From the NCBI RefSeq assembly GCF_000265525.1, contig NC_018015.1, forward strand, positions 904,322-968,321: a stretch of DNA of 64,000 nucleotides, in the 5' to 3' direction. Below are positions 36,420-44,799 of this stretch, one piece after another (the stretch's first letter is position 1; the number at the start of each line of letters is the position of its first letter). This stretch comes from Thermococcus cleftensis. Its GTDB lineage: Archaea; Methanobacteriota_B; Thermococci; Thermococcales; Thermococcaceae. Under the pieces are notes generated by a model, which saw only the letters and a list, made by a program, of their open reading frames with translations, made no database searches and was not told the origin of the DNA. Made by a program: the position numbers and the translations under genes.

Positions 36420-38378
36420 TCAGAGCTCCCTAAAGTGGAGCCTGAAGCGAAGCTCACCCTCGACCGGGAAGAGGATTGTATAGCTGACGCCCTGCTGAAT
36501 GAAGTCCCAGCCGCTCTCGCTCTGGCTGAGGGTCTTTATCGGATACTTCCAGACCCTCGCTTTTTTGTCCAGCTCTACCGCAACCCTCCCAATACCGTAG
36601 GGGTCGTTCACCTCGAACCTCTCAGCCTCAAACTCTCCAGGGCTTTCCATGACGCTGTGGACGGCCAGGTTAAGCTCGACGCCGAAGAGGGCCTTGCTTT
36701 CACTCCTCACGGTGTAGTCCACGACGAAGCCGTCCTCACCCAGGCGGAAGGACTTCTCAACACGCGCGGGTCTTCCTGAAACGGTACCGTCGCGCCAGAG
36801 GGTTATCCCGCCCTCGAAGGTGCTGTAGTTATAGGCACCGGTTACGAAGTCTCCCAGCTCGATGTGCCTGTTGAGGCGGTACTCGTCGAGGGCCGTCTCA
36901 GGCTCAAGGAAGTGGTCCTGGAGGAGGGCCCTCAGGTGGTCGTCGTAAGCCAGCTCCCGCCGTATCTCGTCCGGAATCTTCCTCCCGACCTCGTGTATGC
37001 TGGCCACTCCTTCGCCGTCTTCTCCCTCTGGAGTGGCCGCCTCGGGAACCTCGTGGTAGTGCTCCCAGCGCCTCGCGAGCACGTCGTTGTAGTTCACCGC
37101 CTTTTTCTTTGAGCTGAGCTCGAAGAGCGCCCCACCGTAGGCCGGCTTGAAGACCGCGTAGAAGTTCTCGTTCTCGATGAAGACCTCGTCCCTACCGTCG
37201 AAGTCTATGTCGCGGACGAAGCTGCCGGTGGAGACGTAACTGTTGGCCTTTATGATGTTCTCCCACACGGCCCTACGCAGGTGGGGGAGGTAGACGCCTC
37301 CGAAGACGCCGTGCCAGTAGGCGTCGTTGCACTGGGCCTTGAGGAGGTAGCCTCTCGCCTCCGGGTTGTCCCTGACAAGCTTGCTTACCATCAACATTCT
37401 CTTGTGCATGTAGTTGCTCTCGGGGTACTTGAAGAAGAAGTTCTTCCAGATTCCTCCCCTGACGAAGACACGGTAGCGCTCGAACTGGCCCTGCCCCTTG
37501 AGCTTTTCAACGAACTCGACGAAGAGCTTGGCCTGCTCCGCCGGAAGGCTCCACTCGCTCATCTCGAAGTAAGATGCGATTGGCAGGTAGACCAGCCCCC
37601 TAGGCCTGAAGCGCCAGAGGTACTCGGAGTAGAGGGTGAGGTTGATCCGCTCGTCGCTCGAAATCCTGTCAAAGAACTCCCTGAGCCAGCCCCTCTCGTA
37701 GACCCACTCGTACGTTCCGGGCCAGACACCGAACTTCTCGCCGTCGTCGTGGAAGACCGCGACCTTGCTCCCGTCGCCGTCATCGAGGGAGTGGAGGTAC
37801 TCAAGAGTTTTCTCCACTGGACGGAACGGTATTAGGTAACGCAATTTCTCGTCTATTGGAAAGACTGCTATAACCTCCCCGCCGTCCTCTGTGTAGTACG
37901 GCCAGAACAGCTGTTCCTTGCTAAGCCCGGCGCTCATAAAGTGATAGTCATCGACGATGACGTACTCTATCCCCGCCTGCCTGAGACTTTTCACCAGCTC
38001 CGGCTGCCACACGCGTTCGGTCAGCCAGACGCCCCTGGCATCGTAGCCGAGCTCTTTCGCGAAGTTCTTGAGGAGCTTGATCTGTTCTATTCTATCCTCC
38101 TTCGGAATCGCCGCAAGGACTGGCTCGTAGAAGCCGGCAACGACTATCTCAAGCTGGCCCCTCTTCACGAGGCTCCTAAGCAGGTCTATGTGCTCGGGTT
38201 TGTTCTCGGCCAGCCACTCAAGGAGCGGGCCGGAGTAGTGAGCCGCAACCTTCATGTTGGGGTACTCCTCCAGCGTCTCCATGAAGGGCCTGTAAGCTCT
38301 CTCGTAGGCGCTCTCAAAGACCCAGCCGAAGTTTCCGAGGGGCTGATGGTTGTGAATCCCGAAGATGAAGTTCACCAT
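36420..38378 (-). CDS. GH57 4-alpha-glucanotransferase
   Basis: 652 residues, matching the Thermococcus litoralis enzyme type. Transfers alpha-1,4-glucan chains, working in maltodextrin and starch metabolism in the cytoplasm; no signal peptide is present. GH57 motifs visible: HNHQPLGN near residue 10, the nucleophile Glu in WLTERVWQPE near 123, and the acid Asp in AVFHDDGEKFGVW near 214. ATG 38378 follows GGGTGG; the frame open to 38462 crosses the promoter and is rejected. A perfect TGM site between TATA and start indicates Tgr (TrmBL1) repression. Confidence 0.92.
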   Translation of the reverse strand: MVNFIFGIHNHQPLGNFGWVFESAYERAYRPFMETLEEYPNMKVAAHYSGPLLEWLAENKPEHIDLLRSLVKRGQLEIVVAGFYEPVLAAIPKEDRIEQIKLLKNFAKELGYDARGVWLTERVWQPELVKSLRQAGIEYVIVDDYHFMSAGLSKEQLFWPYYTEDGGEVIAVFPIDEKLRYLIPFRPVEKTLEYLHSLDDGDGSKVAVFHDDGEKFGVWPGTYEWVYERGWLREFFDRISSDERINLTLYSEYLWRFRPRGLVYLPIASYFEMSEWSLPAEQAKLFVEFVEKLKGQGQFERYRVFVRGGIWKNFFFKYPESNYMHKRMLMVSKLVRDNPEARGYLLKAQCNDAYWHGVFGGVYLPHLRRAVWENIIKANSYVSTGSFVRDIDFDGRDEVFIENENFYAVFKPAYGGALFELSSKKKAVNYNDVLARRWEHYHEVPEAATPEGEDGEGVASIHEVGRKIPDEIRRELAYDDHLRALLQDHFLEPETALDEYRLNRHIELGDFVTGAYNYSTFEGGITLWRDGTVSGRPARVEKSFRLGEDGFVVDYTVRSESKALFGVELNLAVHSVMESPGEFEAERFEVNDPYGIGRVAVELDKKARVWKYPIKTLSQSESGWDFIQQGVSYTILFPVEGELRFRLHFREL

Positions 38379-38401
38379 TGGCAACCACCCACCAAAGCTG
38401 T

Positions 38402-38418
38402 TATCACTACCGGTGATA
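38402..38418. promoter_or_regulatory. Thermococcales Glycolytic Motif (Tgr/TrmBL1 site)
   Basis: TATCAC-TACCG-GTGATA is an exact match to the published TATCAC-N5-GTGATA palindrome bound by Tgr. It lies downstream of the glucanotransferase TATA box (38431-38440 on the minus strand) and before its start, the position linked to repression when maltodextrins are absent. Relative to the divergent gene at 38514 it lies upstream of the same AT-rich box, the position linked to activation. Confidence 0.88.
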
Positions 38419-38430
38419 TGGAAAGAAAGG

Positions 38431-38440
38431 CATATAAACC
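38431..38440. promoter_or_regulatory. TATA region between divergent sugar-related genes
   Basis: CATATAAACC serves as TATA box for the glucanotransferase on the minus strand (TTTATATG). Read forward, CATATAAA could serve the gene at 38514, with a start near 38460. A short inverted repeat TCACC-ACG-GGTGA (38456-38468) sits at that predicted start. Confidence 0.5.
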
Positions 38441-38513
38441 TTTTTCTCGTAATACTCACCACGGGTGACTATCGTACACCCCCGGGGATTTGGCCTCATC
38501 GGAGGTGGATAAT

Positions 38514-41500
38514 GTGAAGAAAGCAACCACCCTCATATTGATGTCCATTCTAGTGCTCGGCCTGGTGCCGACCTTCAGCGGACTTGCAAGTGCAGCATAC
38601 GGCACTAAAATCATCGACGGGAACCTGAGCGACTGGACTTCCGCTGACCTCATAGCCGCTGGAAGGAACAATGGACAGGCCGGAGCGAACCTCGACAAGA
38701 TGTACGTCTCCTGGGACGATCAGTACCTTTACATAGCCATCAAGACCAACAACACCGGAAGCTGGGACGTGGCCTACGGAATAGGAATAGACATTGACCC
38801 CGGAACCGGCAACGGTTACGTTTCCGGTGGAGACTCCTGGGGAAGAAGCGTTGAGTTCTCCAACGGCTTTGCTCCCGACTACGAGATTTACTTCTGGTGG
38901 GGCTGGAACAGCGGAATGGGAACCGACAACTTCAACACCTACACCGGAAGCGGCTGGAACTACAACAGCATCTCCGGCGTCGGCGGGAGCTTCGCCTACA
39001 CCGGCGATACATCGACCGGTCTACAGACGGTCGAGATAAAGGTACCGTGGAGCGCCCTGGGAGGAAAGCCGGAGAAGATAGCGGTGATGGCATGGGTCAC
39101 CGGAAGCGGCGGCTCAGCGGTGGACAGTCTGCCGGTTGACCCGGCCATAGACTACAACAACATCGGAAACGAATGGGGAGACACCGACACCTTCACCAAC
39201 ATGGCGGTTCTCTACGTCGCTCCCAAGACCATAGACGGCAACCTGAGCGACTGGAGCGATGCCGACCTTCTGGTGGTTGGAAGGGACAACGGACAGGCCG
39301 GAGCGAACCTCGACAAGATGTACGTCTCCTGGGACGATCAGTACCTTTACATAGCCATCAAGACCAACAACACCGGAAGCTGGGACGTGGCCTACGGAAT
39401 AGGAATAGACATTGACCCCGGAACCGGCAACGGTTACGTTTCCGGTGGAGACTCCTGGGGAAGAAGCGTTGAGTTCTCGAACGGATTCGCCGTTGATTAT
39501 GAACTCTACTTCTGGTGGGGCTGGAACAGCGGAATGGGAACCGACAACTTCAACACCTACACCGGAAGCGGCTGGAACTACGGAAGCCTGGCAGACGTTG
39601 GGGCCAAGTTTGCCTACACCGGCGACACCTCAACGGGCCTTCAGACCCTCGAGATAGCCATTCCATGGAGCGCCCTCGGCGGCAAGCGCTCCAGGTTCGC
39701 CGTTATGTCCTGGATAACCGGGAGCGGCGGCTCTGCCGTGGACAGCATTCCGGTTGATCCAGCCATAGACTACACCAACATAGGCAACGAGTGGGGAGAC
39801 ACCGACACCTTCACAAACATGCTCGTCGGCGAGTGGTTCCTCATGGCCGACCTGACCGTCGGCGTGAGCGGGCCGGGAGTCGTTGGCCTCAACAGGAACG
39901 CCGTCTTCAACGTCACCGTCAGGAACGAGGGCTCCCTGCCGGCCCAGAACGCGAGCGTTGAGGTCTACGTGAACGACACCCTCGCGGCCAACTGGACGGT
40001 GGACCTTGGAGCCGGAGAGGAGAAGTGGTTGGCCTTCAACTGGAAGCCCAACGCCACCGGCGTCTACACGATAAGGGCCGTCGTGGACGGGGAGAACGCC
40101 ATACCCGAGGCCAGCGAGAACAACAACGAGTTCACCATGACTGTAAAGGTCGTCTGGGTCGGCAACATAGACGTGGACGGCAACCCGGAGGACTGGATAA
40201 GCGCTGAGGTAGCCCCCAACTCCTACACCGTCCAGAACGGGTACTTCATCTGGAGGGACGCCGATAACGACCAGAGGCACGACAAGGACCCGTACCTTCC
40301 GGGCGGAAGCTCCTCCCACGCTGACATCACCGAGGTCGGCGTCACCAAGGACGACCGCTACGTCTACTTCCTCTTCAAGTTCAAGGACATGAGCAACATC
40401 AAGATAGGCGACAACGGCGCGACCTTCATAGCGGTGCCGATAGACTACAAAGCGGGCGGAGGGGAGACCTTCGCGGGCAGAATGGACACCAGGACGGTCA
40501 TAGCCTGGGACATTCAGATGGCAATCAACCTCGGAGGAAAGCAGTACGTCGGCCAGACCAAAGCGACCGCGGCCGCCGGCAACAGCCTGACCTCGCTGCT
40601 CTACTTCCTCGACCCGAGCGGGAACATCGTGAAGGTCGATGGAGCGATGGTCGGCGTGGACCTCGAGAAGAACACCGTCGAGGTAAGGGTCCCCGTGAGC
40701 GTATTTGAGGGTGCGAGGGAGTTCAGCTTCCAGGTCGCGACCGGCTTCAGCTACGGCGAGGGCGTCTGGAACTTCGGCGACGACTTCGCGGACGACGGGA
40801 TAAGCGACATCGTCGATACCATAAGCACCGAATCCACCGTCAAGGAGCTCGCCGACAACGTGCCCGACTACTACGTCCGCATAAGAATGGACAACATCAT
40901 CGAGAGCGGAAGCGTCGTCTCCGTCAAGCTCCAGAGGCTCATGGCATTCCAGAACGCCTTCGTGATACACAACAAGTACTACGGCATAAGGCACTTTGAG
41001 AGGGATTATGAGACCTACATCGAGATCCGCAACAAGCTAAACAACATGCCCCTTCCGGGAGATATGAAGGACAGGATAAACGAGCTGGAGAAAGAGGTCC
41101 TGGACCTTCTCAAGCTCTATAACGAGGGCAAGGAGCTCATAGACAGCCCGAACTACGCGTTCGGAGCCTCACTCAAGATATACCGCGCCTACACCGGCCT
41201 CAAGAAGGTCGTCAGCGAGATGGAGGTAATGCTCGAAAAGGCCCAGAGCGGTGAGCTCGAGAGGGAGGAGTACATGCAGGAGCTCGCCAAGAACCTCACC
41301 AAGACCATAGACGGCAACCTCGACGACTGGGACGTCCAGCCGGTGGCGGTCGATGAGACCGGCTACGGTCAGGACGGAGCGAACCTCAAGGCCCTCTACG
41401 TCGACTACGACGACCAGTTCCTCTACATAGCCCTCACCACCGAGAACAGGGCCTCCTGGAGGGTCGCCTACGGCATAGCCCTCGACTACAAGGACGGCGG

Positions 41501-41927
41501 CTACACCACTGGACAGGACAGCTGGGCCAGGAAGGTTAACTTCGAGAGGGGCATAGATGCACAGCTCTACTTCTTCTGGAACGGCGAGTTCTTCGGCGAC
41601 AAGGGAACGAGCAACATAACCAGCGCCCAGTTCATGCTCTGGAACGACGGAAGCTGGAGGTACGAAGAGCTCAAGTGGGTGGGCTTCTACGCCTACACCG
41701 GCGGGGCAGAGGACGGACTGCAGACGCTGGAGATAGCGATCCCGTGGCAGGCCCTCGGAGGAAAGCCCGAGAAGATCAACATCGTCGCCTACGTCACCGG
41801 GCAGGGTGCCGGCGACTCGGCAGTCGATTCGCTGCCGCTCCAGGAAGCCGTCAAGGACAACGACCCAGGCCAGGAGTGGGGAGACGTCGATACTTTCACC
41901 CAGTTCGCCACGGTCACGGTAGAGTGA
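38514..41927 (+). CDS. Large surface protein with three pullulanase-type binding modules
   Basis: 1137 residues from GTG 38514 (GGAGGTG upstream). Signal peptide 1-28. Modules 1 and 2 (about 33-235 and 239-440) and module 3 (about 931-1137) share the pattern TIDGNLSDW...MYVSWDDQYLYIAI...GDTDTF, a C-terminal module type of Thermococcus amylopullulanases and glucodextranase. Between are a CARDB domain (444-545), a DOMON-like domain (552-790) and a helical region (800-925). There is no GH57 or other catalytic domain and no C-terminal anchor seen. A glucan-binding or substrate-display role is inferred, supported by the divergent glucanotransferase and TGM site. Confidence 0.82.
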   Translation: MKKATTLILMSILVLGLVPTFSGLASAAYGTKIIDGNLSDWTSADLIAAGRNNGQAGANLDKMYVSWDDQYLYIAIKTNNTGSWDVAYGIGIDIDPGTGNGYVSGGDSWGRSVEFSNGFAPDYEIYFWWGWNSGMGTDNFNTYTGSGWNYNSISGVGGSFAYTGDTSTGLQTVEIKVPWSALGGKPEKIAVMAWVTGSGGSAVDSLPVDPAIDYNNIGNEWGDTDTFTNMAVLYVAPKTIDGNLSDWSDADLLVVGRDNGQAGANLDKMYVSWDDQYLYIAIKTNNTGSWDVAYGIGIDIDPGTGNGYVSGGDSWGRSVEFSNGFAVDYELYFWWGWNSGMGTDNFNTYTGSGWNYGSLADVGAKFAYTGDTSTGLQTLEIAIPWSALGGKRSRFAVMSWITGSGGSAVDSIPVDPAIDYTNIGNEWGDTDTFTNMLVGEWFLMADLTVGVSGPGVVGLNRNAVFNVTVRNEGSLPAQNASVEVYVNDTLAANWTVDLGAGEEKWLAFNWKPNATGVYTIRAVVDGENAIPEASENNNEFTMTVKVVWVGNIDVDGNPEDWISAEVAPNSYTVQNGYFIWRDADNDQRHDKDPYLPGGSSSHADITEVGVTKDDRYVYFLFKFKDMSNIKIGDNGATFIAVPIDYKAGGGETFAGRMDTRTVIAWDIQMAINLGGKQYVGQTKATAAAGNSLTSLLYFLDPSGNIVKVDGAMVGVDLEKNTVEVRVPVSVFEGAREFSFQVATGFSYGEGVWNFGDDFADDGISDIVDTISTESTVKELADNVPDYYVRIRMDNIIESGSVVSVKLQRLMAFQNAFVIHNKYYGIRHFERDYETYIEIRNKLNNMPLPGDMKDRINELEKEVLDLLKLYNEGKELIDSPNYAFGASLKIYRAYTGLKKVVSEMEVMLEKAQSGELEREEYMQELAKNLTKTIDGNLDDWDVQPVAVDETGYGQDGANLKALYVDYDDQFLYIALTTENRASWRVAYGIALDYKDGGYTTGQDSWARKVNFERGIDAQLYFFWNGEFFGDKGTSNITSAQFMLWNDGSWRYEELKWVGFYAYTGGAEDGLQTLEIAIPWQALGGKPEKINIVAYVTGQGAGDSAVDSLPLQEAVKDNDPGQEWGDVDTFTQFATVTVE
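38673..39478 (+). repeat. Recent internal duplication within the binding protein gene
   Basis: The segment 38673-38860 is identical over 188 bp to 39291-39478, offset 618 bp (206 codons). A further identical block covers the following YFWWGWNSGMG coding stretch. The third module at ~41305 is clearly diverged. Identity at synonymous sites points to a recent duplication or gene conversion between modules 1 and 2. Confidence 0.9.
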
Positions 41928-41943
41928 CCGCCCGTTTCTTCCC

Positions 41944-41948
41944 TTTTT
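41944..41948. terminator. T-run between convergent genes
   Basis: TTTTT in a pyrimidine-rich 33-bp spacer between the stops of the surface protein and the convergent kinase-like gene; a plausible terminator for the forward transcript. Confidence 0.3.
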
Positions 41949-41961
41949 CTGATTTTAGCCC

Positions 41962-42588
41962 TCAGAGGAGTAACCCAGCCAGGTAAACCGCCAGCGCCAC
42001 CGCCAGCTGGTTGGAGAAGTTGTCGTCAGGCGGTAGGTTGTAGAACTCGGCGACGGTTCCGGCGACCGAACCTATCAGGGCCAGCGGAAGGCCAACGAGG
42101 GGCCAGAGTATAGCAACGCCGGCGAGGAAGTAGGCCAGGCTACCCTCAATGCTCTTTCCATTGGAGAAGCGGTGCCTTCCGAGGGATTTTCCTATTATCG
42201 CCGCCAGGGCATCGCCAACGGTGGCGACGGTTATGGCACCTACGGCGATCTCCATCGGGAAGAAGTACACGACTATGAAAGATGCCGCGGCAAAGTAGAT
42301 GTGGGCCGCGACGCGGTAGCGCTCGTGGGACCGGGTAATCTCGTCTATGTGCTTCTCCAGAACTTCCACCCTCTCAAATACATCGTTATCGACGTATATG
42401 CTCAGCCTCCTCTTTATGTTGTCTCTCAGCTCCTCGATTATCCTGAAGGGCTCGAGGACAACGAAGAGGAAGAAGGCCAGACCTATGAAAGTCAGGGTAA
42501 GCTCCCTTCCGAAGAGGTGGTAGGAGAGCGGGACGAGCAGGCCGGTCATGTGGAGGGACTTGCGCTTAAGCTCGCTTTTCATGCTCAC
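41962..42588 (-). CDS. Dolichol/phytol/diacylglycerol kinase-like membrane protein
   Basis: 208 residues, about six helices. The N-terminal KRKSLHMTGLLVPLSYH and the later ATVGDALAAIIGKSLGRHR and KSIEGSLAYFLAG segments are typical of CTP-dependent polyprenol or diacylglycerol kinases. It may phosphorylate an isoprenoid alcohol for lipid salvage or glycan carrier recycling. The GTG start at 42588 follows GGTGAT and overlaps the end of the HAD gene by 23 bp. Confidence 0.75.
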   Translation of the reverse strand: MSMKSELKRKSLHMTGLLVPLSYHLFGRELTLTFIGLAFFLFVVLEPFRIIEELRDNIKRRLSIYVDNDVFERVEVLEKHIDEITRSHERYRVAAHIYFAAASFIVVYFFPMEIAVGAITVATVGDALAAIIGKSLGRHRFSNGKSIEGSLAYFLAGVAILWPLVGLPLALIGSVAGTVAEFYNLPPDDNFSNQLAVALAVYLAGLLL

Positions 42589-43255
42589 GCCTTATCACCT
42601 CCAGGGCTTCGAGGAGATCCTTAACCACGTAATCCGCGTGCCTCGCGAGCCTCCCCCGGAAGTAGCCCCTCTGAACCAGTATCGTGGTGGCCCCAATCTC
42701 CTTGCCTCCCCTCATGTCAGTGTCGTCCCGGTCTCCAACCATGTATATCTCCTCGTCCGGGAAGAGGTGCCTCGCGAGCCTGAAGTTGTGGGGCTCAAGC
42801 TTGCTGTGGCCGGTTTCGCCGCTTATGATGAGGGCGTCGAAGTGGTCCTTTATGCCGAGGTACTCGAGCTTCTTCCTCTGCCACTTGGTGGAGGAGTCGG
42901 TTATCAGAACCAGCCGGGCACCGAGCCCCCGGACACCCTCGAGGAAGGGGAGCGCATCGGGGTAGAGACGGAGGTTCGAGAAGAAGACCCTATCGACGAG
43001 CTCGGTTATCTCCTCCAGCTCTCCCCTGTCAACCTTCGCGTAGACCTTTCTCATAACCCTCTCCACGAGCTTATCGAAGTCGAGAGTGTGGAGGTCCCTG
43101 AGCTGCTCCAGCTCCCTATAGCGGGCCGTGAGAATGTAGAAGAACGCCCTGAACTTTCTCCGCCTGAGGAGGTATGGTACCAGGCGGAGAACGCTGTACC
43201 TGCCGGCCTCCCAGGTGTTGCAGAGGGTGTCGTCCAGGTCCACGAGCACTAGCAT
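42566..43255 (-). CDS. HAD-superfamily hydrolase
   Basis: 229 residues. Motif I DLDDTL (Asp6, Asp8), motif II near VLITDSSTKWQRK and motif III/IV GDRDDTDM; the cap is helical, so a phosphatase of subfamily I is likely. Substrate unknown; being first in an operon with a polyprenol-kinase-like gene, a lipid-phosphate role is possible. ATG 43255 lacks a Shine-Dalgarno and is ~25 nt after a TATA-like GGTTAAAATTCC, so probably leaderless. Confidence 0.82.
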   Translation of the reverse strand: MLVLVDLDDTLCNTWEAGRYSVLRLVPYLLRRRKFRAFFYILTARYRELEQLRDLHTLDFDKLVERVMRKVYAKVDRGELEEITELVDRVFFSNLRLYPDALPFLEGVRGLGARLVLITDSSTKWQRKKLEYLGIKDHFDALIISGETGHSKLEPHNFRLARHLFPDEEIYMVGDRDDTDMRGGKEIGATTILVQRGYFRGRLARHADYVVKDLLEALEVIRREHEKRA

Positions 43256-43336
43256 GGTAGAGAGTGGGGGACTGGAATTTTAACCCTTTGGGTGCGGCGC
43301 TAAGTTTTAAAAGACAAAGCCAGAAGCCCATAGCGT

Positions 43337-43585
43337 ATGGACGGCAAAGCCCTCATACTGAGCGGAATGGCGCTGATATTCATCGGCTTCATACTGGTCT
43401 TTATAGGCACCCTCGTTTCTGCCCTAGGTGGGGAGAGCGATATAGAGGGCGGCGGGGTCATAATGATAGGTCCCATACCGATAGTCTTCGGAACGAGCAG
43501 GGGCGCGGCCGGGACTGCCATGGTACTGGCGATAATCCTGATGGCGCTGTGGGTTGTCGCCGCACTGCTGGGCAGGGGGGACTGA
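43337..43585 (+). CDS. DUF131 (TIGR00304) small membrane protein
   Basis: 82 residues, two helices separated by a glycine-rich loop with the motif GGVIMIGPIPIVFG, characteristic of this archaeal family of unknown function. A TATA-like TTTTAAAAG at ~43305-43313 places the transcript start at the ATG, so it is leaderless. The antiporter gene begins one base after its stop. Confidence 0.8.
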   Translation: MDGKALILSGMALIFIGFILVFIGTLVSALGGESDIEGGGVIMIGPIPIVFGTSRGAAGTAMVLAIILMALWVVAALLGRGD

Positions 43586-43586
43586 G

Positions 43587-44762
43587 GTGGACTTCCTAGC
43601 GGCACTCGCGATTCTCCTCGTGACGGCGAAGAGCATAGAGTGGGCCTTCGAGAGGGTTGAGATACACCCGATAATAGCCCACGTGCTGACCGGAATCCTG
43701 CTGGGTCCCTTCGTCCTCGGCGTCATCGAGCCGACGGAGGAGCTGGAGGTTCTCGCGGAGTTCGGCCTGATAATGATGATGCTCTACATGGGACTCACCA
43801 GCAACTTCTCGGCCATAGCCCAGAACACCAAGAAGGCCGTCGTCGTGGCGGGCCTTGGCGTGGCCTTCTCCTTCTTCCTCGGCTTCGCCACCGTTTACCT
43901 CTTCGGCAAGGGCGTCACCGCCGCGATATTCATCGGGGTCACCCTGGGCAACACCGCCATAGAGGTAACCAGCGGCGTCCTGGTGAAGGAGCGGGTGAAG
44001 CGCGAGGTCTCGTCGATACTCATGGGTGCGGCCTTTGCCGACGACATAATGGCCGTTTACCTGATAGGCGTGATAACCGCCCTCGCCAGCGGCGGACTCG
44101 ATGTCCTCTCCTTTGGAATCCTGACCGTCAAGATATTCGCCTTCATCGCGGTGACGCTCCTAATCTCGGAGTACGTCTTCAAGAGGGCCAGGTGGTTCTA
44201 CTCGATAGTCAGGAACCTCAACGTCTTCTTCACCTTCACGCTGATACTCACCTTCGCCCTGGCGATAATAGCCGAGAAGGTCGGCCTGAACCAGATAATC
44301 GGCGCCTACCTGGCGGGACTCACGATAAGCAGGCTCCGCGAGAGGAAGGACCCGCTCGTGGTGACGAGGATAAAGCTCAACGAGCTGATAAACGACCTCC
44401 AGGTGGTCCTGACGGAGTTCTTCATCCCCCTGTTCTTCATCTACGTCGGCCTCATGTTCAACCCGCCTCTGGCCGACATCAGCCTGGCCCTCATAGCGGC
44501 CCTCTATCTCGCGGCCGTCCTGGGCAAGCTCCTCGGCTGCGGCCTCGGCGCGAGGCTCTTCGGCCTGAGCTGGAGGGACGCGGTGACGATAGGCATAGGC
44601 ATGGGCGGCAGGGGAAGCCTGGAGCTGGCCATACTCACCTTCGGCCTCTCCGCGGGCCTCATAGACCAGGTCCTCTTCGCCAGCGTCATAGCGGTCTCAA
44701 TGCTCACCGCCCTGACAACGCCCGTGTTCTTCAAGACCTACCTCAAGAGGGCAAAGGCTTAA
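43587..44762 (+). CDS. CPA2-family cation/proton antiporter
   Basis: 391 residues, about 12 helices, with TGILLGPFVLG near 35, AAFADDIMAVYLIG in the middle and GIGMGGRGSLELAIL near 330, typical of NapA/Kef-type exchangers. Coupled to the DUF131 gene (GTG 43587 directly after that stop, GGGGGG before it), suggesting the small protein may be a subunit. It differs from the CBS-linked antiporter at 25986. Confidence 0.88.
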   Translation: MDFLAALAILLVTAKSIEWAFERVEIHPIIAHVLTGILLGPFVLGVIEPTEELEVLAEFGLIMMMLYMGLTSNFSAIAQNTKKAVVVAGLGVAFSFFLGFATVYLFGKGVTAAIFIGVTLGNTAIEVTSGVLVKERVKREVSSILMGAAFADDIMAVYLIGVITALASGGLDVLSFGILTVKIFAFIAVTLLISEYVFKRARWFYSIVRNLNVFFTFTLILTFALAIIAEKVGLNQIIGAYLAGLTISRLRERKDPLVVTRIKLNELINDLQVVLTEFFIPLFFIYVGLMFNPPLADISLALIAALYLAAVLGKLLGCGLGARLFGLSWRDAVTIGIGMGGRGSLELAILTFGLSAGLIDQVLFASVIAVSMLTALTTPVFFKTYLKRAKA

Positions 44763-44799
44763 ATCCCCGGCCGGGTAGTAGGCTCGGGCTGGTGAGACG

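Noticed and set aside
39630-40994. 454-codon antisense frame opposite the binding-module protein
   Set aside because: High third-position GC in the real gene suppresses stops on the other strand. The forward product has a signal peptide and clear modules.
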